NCBI RefSeq assembly: GCF_005217525.1
Contig: NZ_PNXQ01000001.1
Location: forward strand, 243,400-299,697
Direction: 5' to 3'
From: Paenibacillus terrae
Lineage (GTDB): Bacteria; Bacillota; Bacilli; Paenibacillales; Paenibacillaceae
DNA length: 56,298 nucleotides
A model generated the notes under the pieces. It had not been told where the DNA came from, did no database searches, and saw only the letters and a list, made by a program, of their open reading frames with translations. Below are positions 42,825-51,283 of this stretch, one piece after another. The translations under genes were made by a program, and so were the position numbers. Within the stretch, counting starts at the first letter, position 1. Each line of letters begins with the position of its first letter.

Positions 42825-43808
42825 ATGGATACAGCCACACACTTTGTCATGGGGGTCGGGTTGGCGGGGCTGGCCTACACCGATCCTGCCGTCGCCGCAG
42901 ATCCAAAGTTGGCGGGGGTCATACTGCTCGCCACGGTCGTAGGGTCACAGGCACCGGATTTTGACACCTTGCTTCGATTAAGAAACAATGCAGCCTACAT
43001 CCGCAATCATCGCGGACTGTCGCACTCCATCCCCTTCTGGTTGATATGGATCTTGTCTATAACAGGATTAATTGGCCTTATTTTCAGGGATGTACCTATC
43101 GAACATGTCGCTTTGTGGGTCACGATTGCTGTCTGCCTGCACGTGTTTGTAGATTTGTTCAATACGTACGGGACACAGGCATTTCGACCGTTTACGCCCC
43201 AATGGATATCATGGAATATTATTCACATCTTTGATCCCTTTATATTCGGCACCCATGTTGCTGCTATTCTACTGTGGATCACTGGACTGGTTTCACCAGC
43301 TCCCTTATTTATTACGTTGTATATCATTACAGGCCTGTACTATATTTGGCGCAGCTGGAGTCATTTCCGTACCAGAAATGCGGTAGGTAATATGGACACC
43401 GAGCGTCAGCCTGACGATATCTATTATATCATTCCCACGGTTTCATGGAATCGGTGGCATGTGGTAAAAGCTCATCAGAATGGAAGTTATCACATTGGTG
43501 GACTGAACGGAAAGCATCTTTTTTGGACAAAACATGCGGTTCCGTCCACACATCCGGCCGTAGAAGCATCCAAATCGTACCGTGACGTGCAGGCATTCCG
43601 CTATTTTTCTTCCTTTGCTGTTGCGGAGGTGGAAGAGCTGGAATGGGGCTACATTGTACGCTGGGCGGATGTTCGGTATCGGCATCGGAGGCAATATCCC
43701 TTCGTGGCCGTGGTCGCCATGGATAAGCAGTTTGGACTGATCAACAGCTACATCGGCTGGCTCAGTAATGAAAAGATGCAGAAACGCCTCTCCCTGCATA
43801 CGAATTAA
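42825..43808 (+). CDS. YdjM/YfhO-type membrane metal-dependent hydrolase
   Basis: 327 residues. Starts MDTATHFVMG, then APDFDTLLR, RNHRGLSHS and HVFVDLFNTYG, giving the His/Asp pattern of the DUF457/YdjM membrane-bound metal hydrolase family, in an N-terminal half with about four or five membrane segments. The C-terminal half is a soluble domain (VSWNRWHVVKAHQNGSYHIGG). SD AAGGAGCGA. Substrate unknown. It diverges from ctaB. Confidence 0.88.
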   Translation: MDTATHFVMGVGLAGLAYTDPAVAADPKLAGVILLATVVGSQAPDFDTLLRLRNNAAYIRNHRGLSHSIPFWLIWILSITGLIGLIFRDVPIEHVALWVTIAVCLHVFVDLFNTYGTQAFRPFTPQWISWNIIHIFDPFIFGTHVAAILLWITGLVSPAPLFITLYIITGLYYIWRSWSHFRTRNAVGNMDTERQPDDIYYIIPTVSWNRWHVVKAHQNGSYHIGGLNGKHLFWTKHAVPSTHPAVEASKSYRDVQAFRYFSSFAVAEVEELEWGYIVRWADVRYRHRRQYPFVAVVAMDKQFGLINSYIGWLSNEKMQKRLSLHTN

Positions 43809-43845
43809 AAAAGCATATCAGCAAGCAACGCGAACGACAAAAAAA

Positions 43846-43879
43846 CAGCAAGTCTCCCCTGACCCCGGAACTTGCTATT
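43846..43879 (+). terminator. Terminator of the YdjM-like gene
   Basis: AGCAAGT and ACTTGCT stem with a loop of about 17 bases, followed by ATTCTTTT. Moderate. Confidence 0.45.
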
Positions 43880-43988
43880 CTTTTGCCGTTCACCAAAAAA
43901 AACATCCCTCCATAAAGAGCTGCATGAAAGCGCCCTCTTGACGAAGCGGACTTGTGTGATTCACAATGGTCATAAGCCATGCGCGCAA

Positions 43989-44017
43989 AAAATCCGGAGC
44001 ATGATTGCTCCGGATTT
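43989..44017 (-). terminator. Terminator of the minus-strand SASP gene
   Basis: A perfect 12-base stem, AAATCCGGAGCA with TGCTCCGGATTT and loop TGAT. On the minus strand it is followed by a T-tract. Confidence 0.88.
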
Positions 44018-44071
44018 TCTTCATCACAGTTGCTCATAATACAGCTTCCAAGATGGAGTTGTTTATGTGTA

Positions 44072-44293
44072 TTACTGCATACGGCCACTGCCCGACAAGG
44101 ATTGCTCTGCTTGTTGGACCAGCTTTTTCGTGATGTATCCCCCGAGAGAGCCTGTTTCGCGGGAAACGACGTTACCGTAATAACCATCCTGAGGGATTGT
44201 GATGCCGAGTTCTTGAGCGGCCTCATATTTTAATTGTTGTAAAGCGGCGTTGGCCTGCGGTACTTGCAGGTTGTTTGAACGACGTCTGCTCAT
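44072..44293 (-). CDS. Alpha/beta-type small acid-soluble spore protein
   Basis: 73 residues, SASP that coats and protects spore DNA. Seen: NNLQVPQANAALQQLKYEAAQELGI and GGYITKKLVQQAEQ (in part), the hallmarks of the family; the GPR protease cleavage region is in the YEAAQELG stretch. The ATG at 44293 follows AAAGGAG; the frame extends upstream without support. A sigma-G-like promoter sits upstream. A close paralogue lies at 47131 on the other strand. Confidence 0.97.
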   Translation of the reverse strand: MSRRRSNNLQVPQANAALQQLKYEAAQELGITIPQDGYYGNVVSRETGSLGGYITKKLVQQAEQSLSGSGRMQ

Positions 44294-44331
44294 ATTTGAA
44301 TCTCCTTTCAGTTCTTTGTGAGTGAGGTTCA

Positions 44332-44345
44332 TTGCAAGCTTGCAA
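44332..44345. repeat. 14-base palindrome between the sigma-G-like promoter and the SASP start
   Basis: TTGCAAGCTTGCAA, a perfect dyad in the 5' untranslated region of the minus-strand SASP gene. Role unknown. Confidence 0.5.
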
Positions 44346-44348
44346 GAT

Positions 44349-44377
44349 TATTATGGCTCGCTTACACCTGCTTATCC
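44349..44377 (-). promoter_or_regulatory. Sigma-G-like promoter of the minus-strand SASP gene
   Basis: On the minus strand GGATA (44373-44377), 17 bases, then CATAATA (44349-44355), the forespore consensus -10. It has the same -10 as the paralogue's promoter. Confidence 0.55.
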
Positions 44378-44413
44378 CTAAAATTCTACATTCGAACGCT
44401 GGAGGTTTTTTCC

Positions 44414-44581
44414 ATGAGCAAAGGTCTATCACTGTGGTTTGCCGTTTCATCTATTGTCCTGCTGACGGCAGCCGCCATTTCCATCAGTTATTCCGCTTGG
44501 CTTGCCATTTTACTGGGCCTTCTCTCTGTCGGCAACATCGGCTGGGGCTTTGTTATCAAGGCCAAACAACGTCGCTCCTAA
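44414..44581 (+). CDS. Small membrane protein, DUF5325/YlaF-like
   Basis: 55 residues, two hydrophobic segments with a small loop, then GFVIKAKQRRS at the end. ATG is preceded by GGAGG with 8 bases spacing. The start upstream (44318) has no SD. Length and layout match DUF5325 (YlaF-type) proteins. Unknown function. Confidence 0.7.
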   Translation: MSKGLSLWFAVSSIVLLTAAAISISYSAWLAILLGLLSVGNIGWGFVIKAKQRRS

Positions 44582-44626
44582 GACATTCCCTGTCAAACGC
44601 CTGATTGCGTTGGCCTGCGGATTGTC

Positions 44627-45616
44627 TTAGCGCTTGCGGGGCAGAAACCCCATACGTTCTTTGACCGCGGCCAGCGTGATTTCAGCCGCCTCTTGCGCCC
44701 GCTCTGCGGACTGGGCCAAAATGCGTCCAATCTCACCGGATTCCCGGATGTCACGATAACGCTGTTGAATAGGCTCCAGGGTGGCTACAACCGCCTCTGC
44801 CAGCTCTTTTTTGAACGTACCGTACATTTGACCTTCATAACGATTCTGCACTTCCTGAAGCGACAAGCCGGTGCACTGGCTGTAAATGCCCATCAGATTG
44901 CTGATCTCCGGTTTGCCTGCCGGGTCATATTTAACCTCACTGCCGGAATCAGTGGTAGCGCGACTGATTTTCTTGCGAATGACTTTCGGTTCGTCCAGCA
45001 GAGCGATATAGCTGCCCGCATTCGGATTGCTCTTGCTCATTTTTTTGGAGGCATCATCCAATGACATAATTCGTGCGCCCACCTCAGGGATATACGGCTC
45101 GGGAACAGTGAAATAATCTCCGTAGCGGTGATTGAAACGACCAGCCAAATCACGTGTTAGCTCCAAATGCTGCTTTTGATCATCACCTACCGGAACCAAA
45201 TCTGCATTGTAAAGCAAAATATCAGCTGCCATCAGCGCTGGATATACGAACAATCCCGCACCTACCGAATCCTTACCCTCCGATTTGTCCTTGAACTGGG
45301 TCATGCGTTCCAGCTCGCCCATATGGGTCAGGGTTGTCATCAACCATCCCAGCTCCGCATGCTGAGGTACATGGGATTGTAAAAAGACGTTGGATTGCTC
45401 GGGGTTAATACCTGCTGCAATAAATAATGCCGCCACGGCCTCCGACTGTTCACGCAATTGAGCAGGTTCCTGCGGCACGGTAATGGCATGAAGGTCTACA
45501 ACCATAAAGTAACAGCGATGATCCTCTTGCAGCTTGACAAAGTTTTTCATTGCACCGATATAATTGCCCAAAGTAAGCTGTCCGCTGGGCTGAATACCTG
45601 AAAGTACAGTTTTCAT
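44627..45616 (-). CDS. trpS: Tryptophanyl-tRNA synthetase
   Basis: 329-residue class I synthetase. Seen: the HIGH-type region GIQPSGQLTLGNYIGA (residues 6-21) and the KMSKS loop (about 193-197), and PALMAADILLY and VGDDQKQHLELTRD. It charges tRNA-Trp. The ATG at 45616 is chosen over 45625 because GGAGG is then at better spacing. Expression is controlled by a Trp T-box directly upstream. Confidence 0.98.
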   Translation of the reverse strand: MKTVLSGIQPSGQLTLGNYIGAMKNFVKLQEDHRCYFMVVDLHAITVPQEPAQLREQSEAVAALFIAAGINPEQSNVFLQSHVPQHAELGWLMTTLTHMGELERMTQFKDKSEGKDSVGAGLFVYPALMAADILLYNADLVPVGDDQKQHLELTRDLAGRFNHRYGDYFTVPEPYIPEVGARIMSLDDASKKMSKSNPNAGSYIALLDEPKVIRKKISRATTDSGSEVKYDPAGKPEISNLMGIYSQCTGLSLQEVQNRYEGQMYGTFKKELAEAVVATLEPIQQRYRDIRESGEIGRILAQSAERAQEAAEITLAAVKERMGFLPRKR

Positions 45617-45654
45617 ATTTATCATTCCTCCTGAAATTTATTTAAACAATTGAA

Positions 45655-45954
45655 CGCAAAAAGGCCCCGCATCCTCAAGGGACGCGAGACCGTGGTACCA
45701 CCCTTATTCATTGCCTTCAGCCTGTTACTTGTCGGAGTCATGCCCCGTGGCTGCTTGCAATCTTATAGCTCCGTTAACGGGGAGCAATCGGCCGTCATAC
45801 TGAGGAAGAATGCTTCCTGTTCTGTACGGCACTCCAAGGTCCATTCAGCAGTGCAGGCTCACCGGTTCGCATCTACCACCGGCTTTCTGAAGAGCGTATG
45901 CGAAGGCTTACTTGTCCTCATCATCGCATTATCCATGTCATTACATCGTAAACT
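45655..45954 (-). promoter_or_regulatory. Trp T-box leader of trpS
   Basis: On the minus strand the T-box sequence AAGGGTGGTACCACG is at 45691-45705, followed by the terminator stem and TTTTT (45655-45690). Stem I contains GATGAGGACAAGTA (AG-box region) and the specifier TGG at 45841-45843, in a GAATGGACC loop, so it reads uncharged tRNA-Trp. Uncharged tRNA would favour the antiterminator. Confidence 0.96.
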
Positions 45955-45960
45955 ACATTT

Positions 45961-45989
45961 ATGATAATTCCGCATCCTGTAATTGTCAA
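45961..45989 (-). promoter_or_regulatory. Promoter of the trpS T-box transcript
   Basis: On the minus strand TTGACA (45984-45989), 17 bases, TATCAT (45961-45966). The -35 lies inside a palindrome AATTGTCAAATGACAATT (45981-45998), which may be a coincidental or regulatory dyad. Confidence 0.75.
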
Positions 45990-46074
45990 ATGACAATTGT
46001 GCCCTGCGGTCAAAAATCTGTTATCATAATGACACGAAGCTTCAACCGATTATAGTGGACAAAGGAGCATGGAT

Positions 46075-47040
46075 ATGAAACAAGTGACCAAAGAACATTG
46101 GAATGGTTACGACACGTATGTTTTACATAGCCCTGAACTGGAGGTTACGATGATCCCCCGCCTCGGTAATAATATTATCTCGGTGCGTGATCTGAAGCTG
46201 GACCGGGATATCGTACGGCGACCTGGCGAGGAAGAACTGGCCTTTTATTTGCAAAAGCCGTATCATTTTGGCCTGCCGATTCTGATCCCTCCCGGCCGAA
46301 TCCGCAAAGGACAGTTCGAGTTTGACGGTGTTCCCTATCAGTTTGATCGGAATACAGCCAACGACAATCATATACATGGGTTGCACCGAAATCAATCCTG
46401 GCGTTGCAGTGATATTGAAGAAGATGAGGAAGGCTGCAGCGTGACCACCGAGCTATTGACGGAAAGTGATCCGCACTGGATGGAACAATTTCCTATTCCC
46501 CTACGGCTGGAGATGACTTACCGCTTGCAGGGACCTGTATTGAGTCAAACGCTGCGTGTAACGAATCTGGGTGACAAAGCAGCCCCATTCGGCTTGGGAT
46601 ACCACACCTGGTTTATGGTGGACGGAGAGCCTGAGCGCTGGCGCCTGAAGCTGCCTGTGAATGGCATATATGAGCAGGACGCTGAACAGCTCCCAACAGG
46701 TATAATCACCCCTTTAAATGACTTGGAGCCGCTTTCTACGGGACTTTCCCTGAAAGGAACGAATCTGGATACGCTGCTGCGAGCATCGGAAGGACCTGCT
46801 GAGGCCATATTGACCCGTGATGACGGTTATCAGATTCGCTACACAGCAGATGAGCAATACTTTAAGTATTGGGTGTTGTATACCAAGGGGGAATGCGATC
46901 AGTATTTTTGCATCGAGCCTTATACCTTGTTGCCTAATGCACCCAATATGCACGATCCTGTGCGAACGGGCGGACTGATTCGATTGGAGCCTCAGCAGTC
47001 CATTAACTTGAAAACTCAGGTTCATATGATATATCCGTAA
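46075..47040 (+). CDS. Aldose 1-epimerase-family protein
   Basis: 321 residues with the galactose mutarotase fold. Seen: PRLGNNIISVRDLKLD near the N-terminus, NDNHIHGLHR (His pair at the active site, about residues 100-109), and GLGYHTWF; CIEPYTLLPNAPN near the end. It interconverts alpha and beta sugars; the sugar is not known. Start ATG at 46075 has AAGGAG 7 bases away. It lies between trpS and a SASP gene with no obvious partner. Confidence 0.9.
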   Translation: MKQVTKEHWNGYDTYVLHSPELEVTMIPRLGNNIISVRDLKLDRDIVRRPGEEELAFYLQKPYHFGLPILIPPGRIRKGQFEFDGVPYQFDRNTANDNHIHGLHRNQSWRCSDIEEDEEGCSVTTELLTESDPHWMEQFPIPLRLEMTYRLQGPVLSQTLRVTNLGDKAAPFGLGYHTWFMVDGEPERWRLKLPVNGIYEQDAEQLPTGIITPLNDLEPLSTGLSLKGTNLDTLLRASEGPAEAILTRDDGYQIRYTADEQYFKYWVLYTKGECDQYFCIEPYTLLPNAPNMHDPVRTGGLIRLEPQQSINLKTQVHMIYP

Positions 47041-47070
47041 TTTCCCTCTATTCATTTTCCTTCCTTCGGC

Positions 47071-47099
47071 GCATATTTTCATAACTCTGTCGCATAATA
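47071..47099 (+). promoter_or_regulatory. Sigma-G-like promoter of the plus-strand SASP gene
   Basis: GCATA (47071-47075), 17 bases, CATAATA (47093-47099), matching forespore sigma-G promoters, about 30 bases before the start codon. Confidence 0.6.
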
Positions 47100-47130
47100 A
47101 CCTCATCACAGCCGAAGGAGGTGACTACAC

Positions 47131-47367
47131 ATGTATGAAGCTAATCAAGGCAGAGGACGCCGTAGTAATAACCTGGTTGTACCTCAAGCCAACAATGCAC
47201 TGCAACAATTGAAATACGAAGCTGCACAAGAACTGGGCATTACCATTCCGGCAGACGGTTATTATGGTGACATGCCATCCCGTGAGGCTGGTTCTCTGGG
47301 AGGTTATATCACTAAACGCTTGGTACAGCTGGCCGAACAGCAATTATCAGGTCGTTCAGGTCAATAA
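47131..47367 (+). CDS. Alpha/beta-type small acid-soluble spore protein
   Basis: 78 residues. NNLVVPQANNALQQLKYEAAQELGI and GYYGDMPSREAGSLGGYITKRL (in part) match the SASP family and are very close to the paralogue at 44072. SD GAAGGAGG. It is in the opposite orientation to that paralogue and has its own sigma-G-like promoter, so it should be expressed in the forespore. Confidence 0.97.
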   Translation: MYEANQGRGRRSNNLVVPQANNALQQLKYEAAQELGITIPADGYYGDMPSREAGSLGGYITKRLVQLAEQQLSGRSGQ

Positions 47368-47437
47368 GCGTCATTATTCCACATGAAGCATCCCGTTCAT
47401 CGCAATGAACCAAAATACGATAGTTCGGGCATATAAC

Positions 47438-47469
47438 AAAGGCGGTCTTCCCCAGGAAGGCCGCCTTTC
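47438..47469. terminator. Bidirectional terminator
   Basis: AAAGGCGGTCTTCC / GGAAGGCCGCCTTT with one G-T pair and a 4-base loop, flanked by A and T tracts, between the convergent SASP gene and the 133-aa gene. Confidence 0.88.
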
Positions 47470-47490
47470 TTTACCTTTTTTTATGGATGA

Positions 47491-47892
47491 TTATTCAGAA
47501 TTAGCCGCTCGGTATGTAGGCTTATTATATCGGATCATGAGATTCGCCATGTTATAGTTCGATTCCAGCGTAGCATCCACCAGAATAGTTCCCTGTCTGA
47601 CAGCAAAATCGAAAGCAATTTCACCATGAGTCCAACTCCGCTTGTGATTTAGTGTGTCCAGCGCCATACGACGGAAGTCCGCCCGATGATCTACAGACAG
47701 CCCCGGCTCCACTGCACCAAAAGTACCTCCTTTACCTGCAATCGGATTATGACGGATACCAAATTTTCCAACCACATTGTTACGTATTTGTACAAATACA
47801 GTTCCTGACGACAAACCCGCAAGTTCATCATCCAGTTCTTTAAATACGATATCCATCTGTCTTACTAACGACAATTGACCTACTTCATTCAT
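47491..47892 (-). CDS. Hypothetical protein, 133 aa
   Basis: Not recognised. Soluble, with GTVFVQIRNNVVGKFGIRHNPIAGKGGTFG, VEPGLSVDHRADFRRMALDTL and KRSWTHGEIAFDFAVRQG (in part) as the most patterned stretches. The ATG at 47892 has AGGGGG upstream; the longer frame is not supported. Stands alone between the SASP terminator and pepF. Confidence 0.7.
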   Translation of the reverse strand: MNEVGQLSLVRQMDIVFKELDDELAGLSSGTVFVQIRNNVVGKFGIRHNPIAGKGGTFGAVEPGLSVDHRADFRRMALDTLNHKRSWTHGEIAFDFAVRQGTILVDATLESNYNMANLMIRYNKPTYRAANSE

Positions 47893-48108
47893 TACAAAAA
47901 TCCCCCTATATACCTGTTTCAAAACCATTAATAGGTCTTATGACTCAATTATATGCGAAGCTTTTTAACGTTACAATCATATACAACATAAATGGGCATT
48001 TATAACTAATTTCTAAGTATATCCATCAATTTAAATTTCACCAACAGGTAATACCAACTCTAATTCGACACATTATGACTTCATTCCTCATAATCTGCAA
48101 GAATTACA

Positions 48109-48134
48109 AAAAAGGCCCCCCTTGCGGGAGACCT
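48109..48134 (-). terminator. Terminator of pepF
   Basis: AGGTCTCCC/GGGGGGCCT-type stem with a TTGC loop; on the minus strand it ends in TTTTTT. Confidence 0.8.
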
Positions 48135-48152
48135 GATTGGAGTGTATATCCG

Positions 48153-49940
48153 TTATTCCGTCATTTGCAAAAATTGCTCTATATCCTGAACTGTGACTTG
48201 CGCGGCATTACGCCAGAAGTCAGCCTGTGTTAAATCGATCCCCAGATGCTTGGAAGCCAAATCTTCCACCGTCATGCGACCCGTATCACGCAGCAAGGCA
48301 TCATATTGTTCGGCAAAGCCATGTGAATTTTTCTTCGCAAAGGCGTAAATCCCGGCACTGAACATGTACCCAAACGTATATGGGAAGTTGTAGAATGGAG
48401 TGTTCGTAATATAGAAATGCAGCTTGGATGCCCAAAAATGAGGGTGAGCCTCATCCAAAACGCCGCTGAACGCTTCACGCTGTGCTTGCTCCATTAATTC
48501 TCCCAGTTGCTGCGCTCCTACAACTCCGTTTTTTCGTAGCTCGTAAAAACGGGTTTCAAACAGGAAGCGGGCATGGATATTCATGAAAAAGGCTACGCCG
48601 CGCTGAATTTTATCCTCCAGCAAAGCAACCTTCTCCTGCCCCTCCGCAGCCTCCAGCAAAGCATCTGATACAATCAGCTCTGCCAGCGTTGAAGCCGTCT
48701 CAGCTACGTTCATCGCATAATTTTGATTCAATGGATGCAATTCATTCATCACATGCTGGTGGTAACCGTGTCCAAGCTCATGGGCCAGTGTCGAAACGTT
48801 GGAAGGCGATCCGGCGTAGGTCATGAAAATACGGGTCTCTTTGCTAAGGCGAAGAGAAGTACAGAATCCACCAGGACGTTTGCCAGGGCGATCTTCTGCT
48901 TCAATCCAGCTTTTCTCAAAAGCCATTTCAGCAAAATGGGCCATTCTTGGACTGAATTTACCGAATTGCTCAACAATCGTTACGGCTGCATCGTCGTATG
49001 GGATTTTAGTAGTAGACGTTCCCAGTGGGGCCTCAACGTCATGCCACGACAGTTTCTCCAAGCCCAGTAGCTTCGCCTTCCGCTCCAGATATTTAACCAG
49101 TACAGGCTTCGTTTCATTAATGACCTGCCACATGGTATCCAGCGTCTGTGCCGACATCCGGCTGATTTCCAGCGGCTCCTTAAGCACGTCAGTCCAGCCC
49201 CGTTTTTCATACAGCTTGAGACGGAAGCCTGCCAAGTGATTAAGTGTATCCGCACAATAGTCCTCAACCTTGGTCCATGCTTCTTCCCAACGCGTGAACA
49301 CTTCTTGACGCACACTACGATCCGGTTCATCCAGCTTGTTGGCAGCCTGCCCTACAGACAAATTTACGATTTCTCCATTCTCTGGAACAGGGATCGTCAT
49401 ATTTTTGACAATCGTGTCATAAAAATCACCCCAACCGTGGTAGCCGTCCACAGCCAAATCCAATGCCAGACTTTCCAGCTCAGGTGCCATTTTCTCACGA
49501 GCCTCGTTCCGATATTCATTCAGGACAAAAGAGATCGGCCTAATCGTTTCCCGTTCCATCCACTTCTGCCAAATGTCTTCACTCGTTTGTGCCAGCAAGT
49601 TCTGGAAGGATACCAAAGTACTTTTCCCCTGTGCATACAGCGTATTTATGCGTGCGCCCAGTTCAACAGCCTGCTTGTCATGTTGGTTCTGAGCGGTTAG
49701 ACAGGAAACAAAAGAACCTGCTTGCGATGCTCCGTTAAACATCTCTTGCATAGCATTCAGCACACTATCCAGACGCTCGGTATCCAATACCGTTTGCGGT
49801 ACTTTGGCTGATTTAAGCTGAGACTGCAATTGTTGAACCTTGCTCTCCAGCTCCTCCAAAAATGCTTTAAATGAGGGAGAGGAAGACCCCCCACTAAATA
49901 TGGATTCCAAATCCCATGTTTGCTTCAACGGTGTTTTCAT
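48153..49940 (-). CDS. pepF: M3-family oligoendopeptidase F
   Basis: 595-residue cytosolic zinc oligopeptidase of the M3B (PepF) type. The metal-binding HELGH (H387, E388, H391) is in STLAHELGHGYHQH, and the third ligand Glu is in NVAETASTLAE (about residue 414). It trims oligopeptides of about 7-17 residues. SD AAAGGTGG upstream. Length normal, no signal peptide. A YycC-like gene diverges from it. Confidence 0.97.
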   Translation of the reverse strand: MKTPLKQTWDLESIFSGGSSSPSFKAFLEELESKVQQLQSQLKSAKVPQTVLDTERLDSVLNAMQEMFNGASQAGSFVSCLTAQNQHDKQAVELGARINTLYAQGKSTLVSFQNLLAQTSEDIWQKWMERETIRPISFVLNEYRNEAREKMAPELESLALDLAVDGYHGWGDFYDTIVKNMTIPVPENGEIVNLSVGQAANKLDEPDRSVRQEVFTRWEEAWTKVEDYCADTLNHLAGFRLKLYEKRGWTDVLKEPLEISRMSAQTLDTMWQVINETKPVLVKYLERKAKLLGLEKLSWHDVEAPLGTSTTKIPYDDAAVTIVEQFGKFSPRMAHFAEMAFEKSWIEAEDRPGKRPGGFCTSLRLSKETRIFMTYAGSPSNVSTLAHELGHGYHQHVMNELHPLNQNYAMNVAETASTLAELIVSDALLEAAEGQEKVALLEDKIQRGVAFFMNIHARFLFETRFYELRKNGVVGAQQLGELMEQAQREAFSGVLDEAHPHFWASKLHFYITNTPFYNFPYTFGYMFSAGIYAFAKKNSHGFAEQYDALLRDTGRMTVEDLASKHLGIDLTQADFWRNAAQVTVQDIEQFLQMTE

Positions 49941-50036
49941 AGCAGTTCCACCTTTCTTTTGGCGAATTCATGTGGTTTCATATACAATAAAGCTACATCG
50001 TGATGGTAAAATCACTACAATTAGGAGGAATACAGG

Positions 50037-50207
50037 ATGAGACCTTTACAAATTTCGCCGGAAACGGCTGTGAAATTATCCGAAAAACTTGGCATTCCGC
50101 TGGAACATCTCATGCATACACCCCAGCATATTTTGATGCAAAAGCTGGCTGAGCTGGCCAAAGAAGAAACCGCTGACCCGAACGGCGGTGAATCGGACAA
50201 ATCATGA
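50037..50207 (+). CDS. YycC-like small protein
   Basis: 56 residues: MRPLQISPETAVKLSEKLGIP is followed by LEHLMHTPQHILMQKL (in part), which matches the YycC family N-terminus and core. A charged tail rich in Glu follows. SD TTAGGAGG. The last base of its stop overlaps the next ATG (ATGA), so the two are coupled. Confidence 0.85.
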   Translation: MRPLQISPETAVKLSEKLGIPLEHLMHTPQHILMQKLAELAKEETADPNGGESDKS

Positions 50208-50440
50208 TCCCTTTTCACAAAACCTGGCCTTATGACATTGTCATGGGGGACGTTTATGTACAATCTTGTCCGTTTTGCGACCAAGAGAACGTCCTGCTCC
50301 CCCTAAAGCCCAAAGAACTTAAGCTTATACATGAAGGCATGAAAAAGCTGCTTGTATTCCCATGCTGCCACAGCAGGATTACTTTGGTGGATTGTGACAA
50401 CGATTATCTGCTGTCAGATACCACCCTGCGCCATCATTAA
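50204..50440 (+). CDS. Hypothetical protein with putative zinc cysteines, 78 aa
   Basis: I do not recognise it. Cys pairs CPFC (about residues 22-25) and CCH (about 54-56) could bind metal. WPYDIVMGDVYVQS precedes them. The start ATG overlaps the YycC-like stop codon by four bases, so translation is probably coupled. A terminator follows. Confidence 0.75.
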   Translation: MIPFHKTWPYDIVMGDVYVQSCPFCDQENVLLPLKPKELKLIHEGMKKLLVFPCCHSRITLVDCDNDYLLSDTTLRHH

Positions 50441-50482
50441 TTGATGAGTCTGTTTAGAAAAAGGTAGCCGTTGTTGATAAAC

Positions 50483-50528
50483 AAGGTGTGAACCATGAGC
50501 CTAAGCTGGCCATAGTGCACACCTTTTT
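50483..50528. terminator. Terminator between convergent genes
   Basis: AAGGTGTG/CACACCTT stem (50483-50490, 50518-50525) enclosing a longer loop, followed by TTTTTT. It serves the 78-aa gene and possibly the DUF2225 gene. Confidence 0.75.
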
Positions 50529-50530
50529 TA

Positions 50531-51262
50531 TCAGGAGGAGCTTACGTCCTGCATTTCCTCAGGCAGTTGAATATCCTTAGCCAGCATTTGCTCTCTTAAT
50601 ACAGCCCATTGTTCACGAGAAGCCCGAATCATAGCCGCGTCCATAATTTTCTTGTCATTAATGACACGTGAAAACCAGCGAACCGCTTCGTTAAAGTTGC
50701 CTGTACGTCGATACAATTCTCCTATCAGATAGAGAAGCTTGGCATTATTCGCCCCGACGCCTTCCAGCTCATAGACTCGAATATAGGAGTCCAGACTAAA
50801 CTTTAGAAATCGAAGCTCCTGCTCCTCGTTCCCCTGGTATCGGTACATCCACGCGATATGCTGTAACAGGCTGGCTATCACCCGTTCCTTTTCCCCGATG
50901 ACCTGCGCACACAGTAAACCCAGCTTGTACGTTTCCAGCGCCTCTTCCCAGTTGCGATGTCCGCCATACTCACGGGATTGCCATCGATTACCAATTTTGT
51001 CCTTAAACAGCTTGTTCTGCTGATCGCTTAACTGAATGGTAGAATGCTCTGTTGAGGTAAATCCGCAATGAGGACAAACCCGTACGACATAAAAATCGGG
51101 ATTTTCATTCTTGTAATACGCGCAGAAGTCTGAATCCGTACGAATTGCCTTCTTTAGGCTCGGTCTGACACGAGATGTCTGAAATTCTTCTTCACAAAGA
51201 GGACAAGAGATTTTAATCTGATATAACGGTTCAAGTTCCAATGTTTTTACAACCCTCTCCAA
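50531..51262 (-). CDS. DUF2225-family zinc and TPR-like protein
   Basis: 243 residues. N-terminal pair of Cys motifs CPLCEEEF and CPHCGF (about residues 20-65) suggests one zinc site, then helical repeats with TPR character (YKLGLLCAQVIGEKERVIASLLQHIAWMYR). Matches DUF2225. Function unknown. It sits 21 bases after the globin gene on the same strand, so they are probably cotranscribed. Confidence 0.9.
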   Translation of the reverse strand: MERVVKTLELEPLYQIKISCPLCEEEFQTSRVRPSLKKAIRTDSDFCAYYKNENPDFYVVRVCPHCGFTSTEHSTIQLSDQQNKLFKDKIGNRWQSREYGGHRNWEEALETYKLGLLCAQVIGEKERVIASLLQHIAWMYRYQGNEEQELRFLKFSLDSYIRVYELEGVGANNAKLLYLIGELYRRTGNFNEAVRWFSRVINDKKIMDAAMIRASREQWAVLREQMLAKDIQLPEEMQDVSSS

Positions 51263-51283
51263 AATTCGGCAATCCCCGCAAGC

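Noticed and set aside
43762..44226. Minus-strand 154-codon frame across the SASP region
   Set aside because: It runs through two terminators and overlaps the SASP gene in another frame.
44246..44619. GCGTTGGCCTGCGG occurring at 44246 and again at 44606
   Set aside because: A 14-base direct repeat, once in the SASP gene and once after DUF5325; probably coincidental, with no other symmetry.
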